Shown here piece by piece: positions 20,088 through 28,669 of a stretch of DNA of 39,555 nt. Position numbers and translations under genes: made by a program. How positions within the stretch are numbered: the stretch's first letter is position 1; every line of letters starts with the position of its first letter. Below the pieces are notes generated by a model. It did not search any database. It worked only from the letters and a program-made list of their open reading frames with translations, and was not told where the DNA came from. The DNA comes from Roseivirga sp. E12 (GTDB taxonomy: Bacteria; Bacteroidota; Bacteroidia; Cytophagales; Cyclobacteriaceae): positions 1 to 39,555 of the forward strand of contig NZ_JAGFMD010000015.1 in the NCBI RefSeq assembly GCF_017592825.1, written 5' to 3'.

Positions 20088-21149
20088 ATGAAGCTTCAAT
20101 TTTTGAGTAAAGGGCATGTGCCTATTTGGGTGAAGTTTGTTTTGCCTTTGACGCTCATGTTTTTGCTTTGGTTATCAGCCAATATGGCCAGTTTATATCG
20201 TGAGCCTCCAGGGTTTTCTGGTTATGTATTTTTCTGGTTCTTGACAGTATTAAGCCTCCTTTGGTCGATTGTGGCTCTCATTAGTCGTCAATTAGATATC
20301 AATGTACCATGGCATGAGAATGTTAGAAAACGGGTAATTACCCAAGTCATCCTTGTGACCATTATAGGAGTTGTCTTATTCGATCTGGCTTTTATAGTAT
20401 TGAATTGGATGGAAAACCAATGGTTCAATAAAAACAATCCTTTGGCTTACGTACACCTAGTTTCATCGACACTTATGGGATTGATATTGATTTCGCTAAT
20501 CAATTCACTTCAGGTGGCTTTCGAGCTTAATCATTACAGGCAATCTGCCCAAATTCAATCGGAGAGATTGCAAGTAGAGAACGTCCAATCGCAACTCGAA
20601 AACCTGAAGCAACAAATTGACCCTCACTTTCTTTTTAACAATTTTAGCACGCTTTATAGCCTTATTCATGAAGACCAAGCCAAGGCAGGACAATATCTTC
20701 TAAGACTCTCTGAGGTATATAGAGGAGTCTTGAGTACTACTCAAAAAGAGATGATATCCTTGGCAGACGAACTAAACTTGCTCGATCCTTACATAGACCT
20801 GTTGATAATGCGGTATGGTGCATCTTTGAAAATCGAGAAGAAAATCGAGGAAGTGGAGTTGAATAATTTCATACCTACAATGGCCCTCCAAATGCTAGTA
20901 GAGAATGCCATTAAGCATAACGTCATCGATCATAATTCACCACTAGAATTGGAGGTGACTGTTTCCCAAGGGGTGGCAACTGTGAGTAACAGAATTAGGC
21001 GAAAGAATATCCGGCCAGATGGTGAGAATATTGGCCTTAGCAACCTGTCTAGACGCTCCGTTTTACTGACTGGTAAGGATATCAACATTTCTCAGAACCA
21101 TGGTACCTTCTCCGTTAGTATACCATTGAAGGCCAACAATAACAATTGA
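20088..21149 (+). CDS. Sensor histidine kinase, LytS/YehU type
   Basis: This 353-residue membrane kinase has four predicted transmembrane helices (about 14-34, 46-66, 84-106, 121-145) and a short coiled linker (150-175). The His_kinase block QIDPHFLFNNF has phospho-acceptor His180. The ATPase domain has LVENAIKHN (270-278) as N-box and ENIGLSNL as a short G-box. There is no separate periplasmic sensor domain, so it probably senses a membrane-associated signal. The partner LytTR regulator starts 5 bp after the stop, so the pair is an operon and very likely a cognate two-component system. Confidence 0.93.
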   Translation: MKLQFLSKGHVPIWVKFVLPLTLMFLLWLSANMASLYREPPGFSGYVFFWFLTVLSLLWSIVALISRQLDINVPWHENVRKRVITQVILVTIIGVVLFDLAFIVLNWMENQWFNKNNPLAYVHLVSSTLMGLILISLINSLQVAFELNHYRQSAQIQSERLQVENVQSQLENLKQQIDPHFLFNNFSTLYSLIHEDQAKAGQYLLRLSEVYRGVLSTTQKEMISLADELNLLDPYIDLLIMRYGASLKIEKKIEEVELNNFIPTMALQMLVENAIKHNVIDHNSPLELEVTVSQGVATVSNRIRRKNIRPDGENIGLSNLSRRSVLLTGKDINISQNHGTFSVSIPLKANNNN

Positions 21150-21154
21150 AACTT

Positions 21155-21907
21155 ATGGAAGTTCTTATCATTGAGGATGAACAGGCTACAAGTCGTCAGA
21201 TTGTGAGACATCTGGAATCTTATGGTAGTAAGCTTCAGATATTACAGCCATTGACAAGTGTTAGTGAAACAATCGCCTGGCTTAGCAATAACCCTGAACC
21301 GGACTTGATTTTCAGCGATGTTGAATTAGGGGATGGGTTATGTTTTGAAATTTTCAGTGAGTTGCCATTAAATGTTCCCATAGTCTTTCTAACCGCCTAT
21401 GACAGGTACATGCTGAAAGCCTTTGAAGTAAACAGCATTGACTACATATTGAAACCTGCAAGTGAAGAGCGGATGCATCAGGCAGTGGATAAGTACTTTA
21501 AAAGACACGTTTCATCGAATTACGAATTCGAGTTACATCAATTACTTAAAGAACTGAAGCTCAAAGAACTGAATTATAAGCAGCGGTTTCTGGTCAAGAA
21601 AGGAGCTAAAACGGTTGTGATCAGAATATTTGAAATTGCCTACTTTGAGAAAGATGAGGTGGTTTTTTTGGTAACCAGAAACTCTGGGAAATTTGTCGTG
21701 AATCATTCATTGGAAGAATTGATTTCCATTTTAGACCCTAAGCTGTTCTTCAGAGTTAACCGTCAATGCATAGTGCATGTGGACTGTATCAAAGAAATGA
21801 AACCAGCTATCAATAATCTAAAAATTGCCCTCGAAGGATTCCTCAATTTGGAAATTATTGTAAGTCAAAGAAATGTACCTGCATTTAGAAAATGGCTGGA
21901 ACTCTAA
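21155..21907 (+). CDS. LytTR-family response regulator
   Basis: This 250-residue protein has a receiver domain (1-115) with acidic pair Glu7-Asp8, phospho-acceptor Asp55 in IFSDVELGD, Thr80 and Lys100 (YILKP). A LytTR DNA-binding domain (about 145-245) contains IRIFEIAYFEKDEVVFLV, HSLEELISIL and FFRVNRQCIVHVDCIKEM. The ATG at 21155 is chosen because it begins directly with the MEVLIIEDE receiver strand. A TTG in frame at 21146 overlaps the kinase stop and is less likely. Regulators of this kind bind short direct repeats. A candidate set lies upstream of the next gene. Confidence 0.94.
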   Translation: MEVLIIEDEQATSRQIVRHLESYGSKLQILQPLTSVSETIAWLSNNPEPDLIFSDVELGDGLCFEIFSELPLNVPIVFLTAYDRYMLKAFEVNSIDYILKPASEERMHQAVDKYFKRHVSSNYEFELHQLLKELKLKELNYKQRFLVKKGAKTVVIRIFEIAYFEKDEVVFLVTRNSGKFVVNHSLEELISILDPKLFFRVNRQCIVHVDCIKEMKPAINNLKIALEGFLNLEIIVSQRNVPAFRKWLEL

Positions 21908-22042
21908 AGGTATTTTGAGTGCAAACTCGATAAGTGCCTGTACCCAATGTGTTGGTCATTCATTATCAAAATGATGGAGTCGTTGAACTCATAATGTCCT
22001 GAATACAAGCCAACAAACCGAGCCGAGATACTTTCTCGCTTA

Positions 22043-22082
22043 TGTCTAAATACAGTGTTTTGTCTACATCTTGTCTATGTAG
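22043..22082 (+). promoter_or_regulatory. TGTCTA repeats and an inverted repeat upstream of the beta-barrel gene
   Basis: TGTCTA occurs at 22043-22048, 22061-22066 and 22072-22077 (spacings 18 and 11). The last two overlap an inverted repeat, CTACAT (22064-22069) with ATGTAG (22077-22082). The block ends 64 bp before the ATG at 22147, next to a LytTR regulator gene, so it is a candidate binding site. No transcription data support this. Confidence 0.35.
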
Positions 22083-22146
22083 GCCTCCGGTTTTAGTCAT
22101 TGTAAATCAGTAGTTTAGCGTAAACACACACTTTAACTTTTGAAGC

Positions 22147-22683
22147 ATGAGGAACATTATCTTCACTATTGCTACTTCAGCAAGTCTGCTTGTTTTGGTT
22201 AATCAGCCTATGCAAGCTCAGATTGAACAAGATCAATGGATGATTGGAGCGGTCAGCAACATTTCAGTTCGCTCCACGAGTCGAGATAATTCTAGTGATC
22301 AGAAGAGTCTAAATTTGACTATCAAATTTGGGTACTTCTTCCAGAAGAATTTGGCTGCGGGTCTTGACATTGGCGTGACTCATCTGGAGGTAGGTGGCAG
22401 TTCTTCTACAGATTTCAATATCGGTCCCTTTGCTAGGTATTATTTTAAAGATCGATTCTTTGCCGGAATGGGCTATTCCTTAGTCTTTTTCAATCAAGAA
22501 GCAGATGCTACCAGTCTCACTGACACTGGTGGCTCATTTTCGATGGAAATAGGTTCTCCTATATGGGTGTTGATAGAGAGTCTTTCCATTGAACCAACGC
22601 TGCGTTACAATATTGGAGCTGGCGACTTATTGAAAGGCACAAATAGTCTTTCTCTAAATATTGGTTTTGTGCTTTATTTCTAA
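22147..22683 (+). CDS. Small outer-membrane beta-barrel protein
   Basis: This 178-residue protein has a signal peptide ending in MQAQ (about residue 25). Alternating hydrophobic beta-strands follow (LNLTIKFGYFF, LAAGLDIGVTHL, FNIGPFARYYF, RFFAGMGYSLVFF, SFSMEIGSPIWVL, SIEPTLRYNIG, LSLNIGFVLYF). The C-terminal aromatic residue (VLYF) is typical of outer-membrane barrels assembled by BamA. About eight strands would fit the length, as in OmpA/OmpW-like small porin folds. It follows the LytS/LytTR genes by 239 bp on the same strand and may be a target of that system. Function unknown. Confidence 0.8.
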   Translation: MRNIIFTIATSASLLVLVNQPMQAQIEQDQWMIGAVSNISVRSTSRDNSSDQKSLNLTIKFGYFFQKNLAAGLDIGVTHLEVGGSSSTDFNIGPFARYYFKDRFFAGMGYSLVFFNQEADATSLTDTGGSFSMEIGSPIWVLIESLSIEPTLRYNIGAGDLLKGTNSLSLNIGFVLYF

Positions 22684-22718
22684 TGATTGATATAGGAGTA
22701 AATCCTGAAAACGTGGAG

Positions 22719-22928
22719 TTACTTTCTTTTAAGGTAGCGCAGTCCCAGGTATAGCCCGCCTAGTGCTAAATAAAAAGCTCCAAACCATGCGAAAGTAGAA
22801 TCGGGCTTTTCACTGACTAGGAAGTCATATGCTAATGTGATGAAGTAAGGAATACTTGTAAGGATGAAAAGTGGAACTGCCAGTTTGTGTGCTGGCTGTG
22901 CTTCTACATTTTGAAATTTTTCTTCCAC
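22719..22928 (-). CDS. Small two-helix membrane protein, unknown function
   Basis: This 69-residue protein has two predicted transmembrane helices (about 17-37, LAVPLFILTSIPYFITLAY, and 47-65, FAWFGAFYLALGGLYLGLRY) and a basic C-terminus (LKRK). I do not recognise a family. It sits between a convergent beta-barrel gene and the terminator of the M1 peptidase, and probably has its own promoter. The composition is convincing for a real membrane protein, but its small size leaves doubt. Confidence 0.6.
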   Translation of the reverse strand: MEEKFQNVEAQPAHKLAVPLFILTSIPYFITLAYDFLVSEKPDSTFAWFGAFYLALGGLYLGLRYLKRK

Positions 22929-22997
22929 AGTGTTTAATTGAACTCGCTTGATGAACGCTTAGAGTTCCCATTAGGTTGATTCATTTTTATGAACGGT

Positions 22998-23034
22998 AAT
23001 AAAAAAGCCCTAACCATTTCTGATTAGGGCTTTC
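22998..23034 (-). terminator. Rho-independent terminator after the M1 peptidase gene
   Basis: On the minus strand, a 10-bp stem AAAGCCCTAA/TTAGGGCTTT (23024-23033 with 23004-23013) is followed by a T-run. It lies 20 bp beyond the M1 peptidase stop. Confidence 0.87.
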
Positions 23035-23052
23035 AAAATCATTACTAGTGGA

Positions 23053-25275
23053 TTAGTTCCCGTCTTTTTTGAACTTGTCGAAACGTGAATCTCGCTTATT
23101 CTTAGGAGGGAAAACATTATTTTCCATATCTACATCGGCTAGCTGTTTGAATGGGTCAAATACTACGCTGTCTACTTCCTTGTCTTTGACAAACAGTTTT
23201 GTAACCTGCTTTTCATTCCTTCTCCAGATTTCAGCAGGTATTCTTTCAATCTCTTTGCTACCATCTTTATAGGTCCATTCAATCACCAGTGGCGTAATAA
23301 GGCCTCCATTGTTTTTAAAGGTCATCTGGTAAACGTTCTTACCGGCAAAGCGCTCTCTGATTCCATCGTTATCTACTTCACTGCGGTATTCACTTCCAAC
23401 GTTGCTATCCGTAAGTTTGAATTCTTGCGGCTGTCCGTAGAAAGGATTTCCATCATTCTCGCCAGCATTTGCACCAAGATTACCACTTTGAGCATTCACG
23501 GTTCCTTCAATGCTTTTCTGTTCTCCGGCAACCTTGAACCATTTTACATCTGCAACTTCTACGTCAACATTGTCAGTAGTGTAGAACCATCCTTTCCAGA
23601 ACCAGTCTAAATCAACAGCTGACGCATCTTCCATTGTACGGAAGAAGTCGGCAGGTTTAGGGTGCTTGAATGCCCATCTACGTGCATATTCTTTAAAGGC
23701 CTGATCAAATAATTCTGGACCCATTACTTGCTCTCTTAAAACAACCAATGCCGCTGATGGCTTGGAATATGCCTCAGGTCCAAGTTGCAAAGACTGTTCA
23801 GGGTTTGTCATAATCGGTCTCATAAAATCCTTACTGCCTTTCATGTAAGGAACAATCGCCTCAGGCGAGTTCGAATTGTAAGGCAAGTCAGGATAGTATT
23901 TTTTCATGGTCAAATACTCAAGGAATGAATCGAGTCCTTCATCCATCCAAGCCCACTGACGCTCATCAGAGTTGATAATCATTGGGAAGAAGTTGTGTCC
24001 AACCTCATGTACAATCACATAAACCATTCTGGTTTTAATAAAGTCGTCATAAGTACCGTCAGGTCTAGGTCTTCCAAAATTGAAACAGATCATAGGGTAC
24101 TCCATGCCGATACTTGCTGCATGAACTGAAATGGCTACTGGGTATGGATAGTCGATGGTCATTTCGGAGTAGTTGACCAATGTGTTTACCACAGCCTTAG
24201 TTGACTCTCTTTCCCAAAGTGGATTACCTTCTTTAGGATAGTAAGACATGGCTAATGGCGTGTTGTCACCTACTTTGACGGCTTGAGCATCCCAGATGAA
24301 TTTTCTGGAAGATGCAAAAGCAAAGTCTCTAACATTCTCGGCATGATAAACCCATGTAGATTTTCCGCTGGCTTTTTTCTTTTCCTTAGCCTCGGCTTCT
24401 TTCTGGGTAACTATTATGACAGGCTTGTCGAATGATTTCTTGGCTTGTTCGAAGCGTCTTGCTTCTTGCCTTGTTAAAACATCGCTAGGGTTTTGTAGCA
24501 TTCCTGTTGAGCCAACAATATGGTCCTTTGGGACAGTGATTTCTACCTCGTAATCTCCAAAAGTAAGTGCGAACTCACCTGAACCCATGAATTGCTTATT
24601 CTGCCATCCGTTGAAGTCATCGTAGACAGCCATTCTTGGGTAGAACTGAGCAATGGTATATAAGTAGTTACCATCCTCTTTGAAGTATTCGTATCCTGAT
24701 CGTCCACCAATGACTGCACGATCATTTACATTGTACCACCAGTCAATATTGAAACTAAAACTACTACCACTTGCCAATGGCTCCGGAAGTGTAATTTTCA
24801 TCATAGTTCGGTTAACCAGGTATTGAAGGTCATTGCCATTAGCGTCTTTAACAGCCATTAATTTGAAACCGCCATCAAAGCCAGTATCACCCAAGGCACG
24901 CTGTGCTTGAACAGTTCCTACTTGACTTACTGTTGCTGGCAGACGGGAGGTTCCGGCTTGGCTTCCAAAGCTGTTTTGTTCTCTAACGTTTTGGTCGAGC
25001 TGAATCCAAAGATATCGCAGCTCCGAAGGAGAATTATTGTGGTACGTAACCACTTCAGATCCCGTAATTCTCTGATTTTCATCATCAAGCTCTACTTTGA
25101 TTTTGTAATCAGCTTTTTGCTGCCAATAGGCTGGGCCAGGCTCTCCCGCACCCGTACGATATTGGTTCGGAGTCGGAAGCATGTTATCCATTTGCTCAAA
25201 CTTTCCATTCCAGTTATTCTGACCAAAGGCCACGAAAGAAGAGAAGATGAGTACAAGGCTTAGTATCTTTTTCAT
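23053..25275 (-). CDS. M1-family metallopeptidase, exported
   Basis: This 740-residue protein begins with a signal peptide, MKKILSLVLIFSSFVAFG. An N-terminal beta-domain (about 50-290) precedes the gluzincin core. The substrate-recognition block is GMEYPMICF rather than the classic GxMEN. The zinc motif is HEVGH (423-427) and the third ligand is Glu446 (MDEGLDSF), at the exact HEXXH-x18-E spacing of M1. Aminopeptidases of this family trim peptides in the periplasm or at the surface in Bacteroidota. The C-terminal 150 residues form a beta-rich domain. It is transcribed alone, divergent from the glycerophosphodiesterase gene, with its own terminator. Confidence 0.93.
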   Translation of the reverse strand: MKKILSLVLIFSSFVAFGQNNWNGKFEQMDNMLPTPNQYRTGAGEPGPAYWQQKADYKIKVELDDENQRITGSEVVTYHNNSPSELRYLWIQLDQNVREQNSFGSQAGTSRLPATVSQVGTVQAQRALGDTGFDGGFKLMAVKDANGNDLQYLVNRTMMKITLPEPLASGSSFSFNIDWWYNVNDRAVIGGRSGYEYFKEDGNYLYTIAQFYPRMAVYDDFNGWQNKQFMGSGEFALTFGDYEVEITVPKDHIVGSTGMLQNPSDVLTRQEARRFEQAKKSFDKPVIIVTQKEAEAKEKKKASGKSTWVYHAENVRDFAFASSRKFIWDAQAVKVGDNTPLAMSYYPKEGNPLWERESTKAVVNTLVNYSEMTIDYPYPVAISVHAASIGMEYPMICFNFGRPRPDGTYDDFIKTRMVYVIVHEVGHNFFPMIINSDERQWAWMDEGLDSFLEYLTMKKYYPDLPYNSNSPEAIVPYMKGSKDFMRPIMTNPEQSLQLGPEAYSKPSAALVVLREQVMGPELFDQAFKEYARRWAFKHPKPADFFRTMEDASAVDLDWFWKGWFYTTDNVDVEVADVKWFKVAGEQKSIEGTVNAQSGNLGANAGENDGNPFYGQPQEFKLTDSNVGSEYRSEVDNDGIRERFAGKNVYQMTFKNNGGLITPLVIEWTYKDGSKEIERIPAEIWRRNEKQVTKLFVKDKEVDSVVFDPFKQLADVDMENNVFPPKNKRDSRFDKFKKDGN

Positions 25276-25430
25276 GAGTATGTTAATTCAAATAGGTTTC
25301 CTAAATCTTTGAGGAGGACAATAATACTCATTTACATCGAAAAGAGTAAGCAGATATTGCCTTCAAAGAATATCAATTTGGTAACATGCTTGCCATAGAG
25401 ATTCTTTAATTTGCAGTAAACCCAAAAGAC

Positions 25431-26306
25431 ATGAGATTCTCGCTATCACTTCTTTTCCTTTCCTTTTTCCTATGTGTTGAAGGTCAAGAGTTGGATATTC
25501 AAGGGCATAGAGGTTCACGAGGCCTGATGCCAGAGAATACTATTCCAGCTTTTATAAGGGCCATTGACGAAGGAGTAACCACGCTTGAATTGGACGTGGT
25601 TATTACCAAGGACAAAAAGGTGGTGGTATCTCATGAAGCATATATGTCCTCATCTATATGCTCAAAGCCGGATGGAACAGCTGTCACTGACAATGAGTCG
25701 AAGGAATTGAATATTTATCAAATGACTTATGAAAAAGTCAAGGCCTTTGATTGTGGTTCTCGAGGCAATCCACGTTTTTCTAAGCAACAAAAGATGGCAG
25801 TCGCAAAGCCCCTTTTATCGACACTGATCACTGAAGTAGAGGCCTATTTGGAAGAGAAAAACCTTCCCAAGGTGGTTTTTAATATTGAGATCAAGAGCTC
25901 TCCAAAAGGTGACGACCTCTACCATCCAAGTGTTGAAGAGTTTTCTCAACTGGTCTTTGACTTGTTGAACAATCGCTTGTCTAAGGATCGGTTCACCATA
26001 CAGAGTTTTGATTTTCGGGTTTTGAAGTATTGGAATAAGGCATATCCGAATGTCAGGCTCGTGGCTTTAATCGAAAATAGGAGAGGTGTTGAGTCAAACC
26101 TGAAGGATCTAGGCTTTATTCCTGATGTCTATAGTCCGTATCACATTCTGTTGAACAAGGAGATGGTGGAGCTTTGTCATTCAAAAAATATGAAAGTCAT
26201 TCCCTGGACCGTAAATGAACTCAGCGCGATGAAGAGACTTGCTCAGATGGGAGTGGATGGAATTATCACAGACTACCCTGATAGAGCTAAGGGTTTAGGG
26301 CATTAG
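25431..26306 (+). CDS. Glycerophosphodiester phosphodiesterase, secreted
   Basis: This 291-residue GDPD-family enzyme hydrolyses glycerophosphodiesters to glycerol-3-phosphate and an alcohol. A signal peptide (1-18, LLFLSFFLCVEG) points to the periplasm. Catalytic signatures are GHRGSRGLMPENT (25-37, His26), LELDVVITKD (52-61, metal ligands Glu53 and Asp55) and VSHE (His68), followed by FNIEIKS and the C-terminal strands VIPWTVN and GVDGIITDYPD. The start follows a TTAATTTG sequence that resembles a -7 element but is not a full consensus match. Likely role: scavenging lipid head-group phosphodiesters. Confidence 0.94.
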   Translation: MRFSLSLLFLSFFLCVEGQELDIQGHRGSRGLMPENTIPAFIRAIDEGVTTLELDVVITKDKKVVVSHEAYMSSSICSKPDGTAVTDNESKELNIYQMTYEKVKAFDCGSRGNPRFSKQQKMAVAKPLLSTLITEVEAYLEEKNLPKVVFNIEIKSSPKGDDLYHPSVEEFSQLVFDLLNNRLSKDRFTIQSFDFRVLKYWNKAYPNVRLVALIENRRGVESNLKDLGFIPDVYSPYHILLNKEMVELCHSKNMKVIPWTVNELSAMKRLAQMGVDGIITDYPDRAKGLGH

Positions 26307-26383
26307 AGGGGCGATCGATCATTAATTAGACCTAGATTTCTTTGTTGCTGAGAAGTCCTTATTTTTGGCTTTCCATTTTATAG

Positions 26384-27556
26384 ATGCGCCTTCTAGAAGT
26401 AAAAGACAATCCCACAGAGAAAGAGTTCATTCAGATGGCCGCCCGGCTATACAAGAATGAAAAAAACTGGATTAGGCCGCTGGATAAGGATATCAAATCC
26501 GTTTTTGACCCCGAAAAGAATAAGAACTTTAAGAATGGTGAGGCTATCCGCTGGATACTGAAAGATGATAGTGATAAGACCATCGGTCGTATAGCGGCTT
26601 TTATCAATAATAAGACGGCCAATAGCTATGACCAACCTACTGGTGGGATGGGTTTTTTCGAATGTATCAATGACCAAAAAGCGGCCTTTATCTTGTTCGA
26701 TGCATGTAAAGAATGGTTGGCCGAAAGAGGCATGGAAGCTATGGATGGGCCGATAAACTTTGGCGATCGGAATAACTGGTGGGGCTTGTTGGTAGATGGG
26801 TTTACAGAACCAAACTATCAAATGCCTTATAATTTCAAGTACTATCAAGACTTGATTGAGTCCTATGGCTTCGGTGTTTTCTTTAAGCAATATACTTATC
26901 AAAGGCCAATGGGGAGTGAGGTAGATTTTGCTCCTAGGTTTTACAAGAAAGCCGAAAGCACTCTAAATAACCCTGACTATGAATTCAGGCACATTACCAA
27001 AAAAGAGTATGCCAAAGGACACGAGTATTTTCATGAAGTCTATAACAAAGCATGGGCAGGGCATAGCGGTGTAAAGCCAATGAGTATGCAGCAGGCTAAG
27101 GCCACTTTTAAGATGCTTAAGCCAGTGGCAGATGTTCGGTTGATCTGGTTTGCTTTTTACAAAGGAGATCCTGTCGCTTTCTTCATTTCAATTCCTGAGC
27201 TGAACCAACTGTATAAGCACCTGAATGGAAAGTGGAACTTGCTTAGCAAGTTGAAGTTCTTGTACCTACTAAAAACAGGCACCTGTAAAAAGGGGCTTGG
27301 TATCGTGTTTGGAGTGGTTCCAGATCATCAAAAGAAAGGTGTTGAGGGAGGACTTGTCGTTTCCTATGTCAAAGAACTCGCATGGAAGAAAGGTTTTCAA
27401 TACCACGATATTGAAATGAATTGGATTGGAGATTTCAATCCTAAGATGATGAGTGTAGTAGAGCAAATCGGAGGGAAAATTTTAAAAACACATATAACTT
27501 ATAGAAAGCTCTTTGATGAGAGCAAAGTCTTTGAAAGAGCACCAATTATAACTTAA
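26384..27556 (+). CDS. YghO/GNAT-like acyltransferase family protein
   Basis: This 390-residue cytoplasmic protein resembles the YghO-type group of GNAT-fold proteins. An N-terminal GNAT-like segment includes IRWILKDDSDKTIGRIAAFIN (55-75) and MEAMDGPINFGDRNNWWGLLVDGF (about 116-140). The second half has the acetyl-CoA-loop-like VFGVVPDHQKKGVEGGLVVSY, then NPKMMSVVEQIGGKI and a closing THITYRKL strand. Substrate unknown. A TATTTTTG box lies at 26360-26367 just upstream. The kinase gene starts 7 bp after the stop, so the two are probably co-transcribed. Confidence 0.75.
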   Translation: MRLLEVKDNPTEKEFIQMAARLYKNEKNWIRPLDKDIKSVFDPEKNKNFKNGEAIRWILKDDSDKTIGRIAAFINNKTANSYDQPTGGMGFFECINDQKAAFILFDACKEWLAERGMEAMDGPINFGDRNNWWGLLVDGFTEPNYQMPYNFKYYQDLIESYGFGVFFKQYTYQRPMGSEVDFAPRFYKKAESTLNNPDYEFRHITKKEYAKGHEYFHEVYNKAWAGHSGVKPMSMQQAKATFKMLKPVADVRLIWFAFYKGDPVAFFISIPELNQLYKHLNGKWNLLSKLKFLYLLKTGTCKKGLGIVFGVVPDHQKKGVEGGLVVSYVKELAWKKGFQYHDIEMNWIGDFNPKMMSVVEQIGGKILKTHITYRKLFDESKVFERAPIIT

Positions 27557-27563
27557 TAGAGGA

Positions 27564-28559
27564 ATGAGTAAGAAGTACGATGTATATGGCATAGGTAATG
27601 CCTTGGTAGACTTAGAATTTAAAGTCAATGATCAATTTCTATATGATCATAAAGTGCAAAAGGGGTTGATGACGCTAGTGGATGAGGATACTCAGTTTAG
27701 ATTAATTGGTGCCATTGATAATGGCGATATGAATAGAAAATCTGGAGGATCAGCCGCTAATTCAGTCATTGCCGTAAGCCAATTTGGAGGTAACTCATTC
27801 TATTCATGCAAAGTTGCTAATGATGAGTATGGTGATTTCTATCTGAAGGATATGAATGATGCCGGTGTCGATACAAACCTTGATAAGAAGGAAAGAGAAG
27901 ACGGTGTTACCGGCAAGTGTTTGGTAATGATCACTCCTGATGCTGACCGAACAATGAATACATTTCTTGGTGCCACGACCAATCTGTCGACCAATGAAAT
28001 AGATGAATATGCATTAAAAGATTCTCAATACTTGTACCTAGAAGGCTACTTGACTACTTCGGTTACAGGTGTTGAAGCCATGAAGCTAGGGAAAAAACTG
28101 GCCGAGGACAATGGTGTGAAAACAGCAATTACGCTTTCAGATCCTAGTATTGTACAGTTCTTCAAGGAGAAATTTGTGGATGTCATCGGGGCTTCTGTCG
28201 ATCTACTTTTCTGCAATGAAGATGAGGCCATGTCCTTTACTGGCAAAGACAACCTTGCCGAAGCGCGGGAAGCTATGAAAAGCGAGGCACACAGGTTTGT
28301 GATTACGCAAGGTAGCAATGGTGCTATGATCTGGGATGGCGATACCTTTATTGACATAGAGGCATATAAAGTGAAGGCTGTTGATACCAATGGAGCAGGC
28401 GACATGTTTGCAGGAGCCTTCCTCTATGGAATTACTAATGGTATGACATTTGCATCTGCAGGGAAGTTGGCTAGTATGGCAAGTTCTAAAGTTGTGTCAC
28501 AGTTTGGACCTCGCTTAAAATGGCATGAGGTACAGGCAATTCTACATGACCTAAAATAG
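27564..28559 (+). CDS. PfkB-family kinase, probably adenosine kinase
   Basis: This 331-residue cytoplasmic carbohydrate/nucleoside kinase has the substrate-binding block YGIGNALVDLEF (4-15), GGSAANSVIAVSQFGG (PfkB signature 1) and the anion-hole/catalytic block DTNGAGDMFAGAF (274-286), with catalytic base Asp280. Its overall layout is closest to the adenosine kinase subgroup widespread in Bacteroidota, which makes AMP from adenosine, but ribokinase-like substrates cannot be excluded. It begins 7 bp after the YghO-like gene. Confidence 0.88.
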   Translation: MSKKYDVYGIGNALVDLEFKVNDQFLYDHKVQKGLMTLVDEDTQFRLIGAIDNGDMNRKSGGSAANSVIAVSQFGGNSFYSCKVANDEYGDFYLKDMNDAGVDTNLDKKEREDGVTGKCLVMITPDADRTMNTFLGATTNLSTNEIDEYALKDSQYLYLEGYLTTSVTGVEAMKLGKKLAEDNGVKTAITLSDPSIVQFFKEKFVDVIGASVDLLFCNEDEAMSFTGKDNLAEAREAMKSEAHRFVITQGSNGAMIWDGDTFIDIEAYKVKAVDTNGAGDMFAGAFLYGITNGMTFASAGKLASMASSKVVSQFGPRLKWHEVQAILHDLK

Positions 28560-28635
28560 CAAGTAGCTTTTTGCCCACATATCCGTTTGATATTCCGTTA
28601 GCCATGTGATGAGTTAAACAATCTCATTGCACATA

Positions 28636-28643
28636 TACTTTTG
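28636..28643 (+). promoter_or_regulatory. -7 element (TACTTTTG) before the M16 peptidase operon
   Basis: TACTTTTG fits the Bacteroidota TAnnTTTG consensus and ends 26 bp before the ATG at 28670. The region about 20 bp upstream has only a poor -33 match (GTTA), so this is a moderate call. Confidence 0.5.
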
Positions 28644-28669
28644 TACGAAATTTAAACCGTAAGCATACT

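Noticed and set aside
26447-26902. 151-codon minus-strand ORF inside the YghO-like gene
   Set aside because: It is antisense to a longer gene with recognisable GNAT-like motifs, and the product has no recognisable features.
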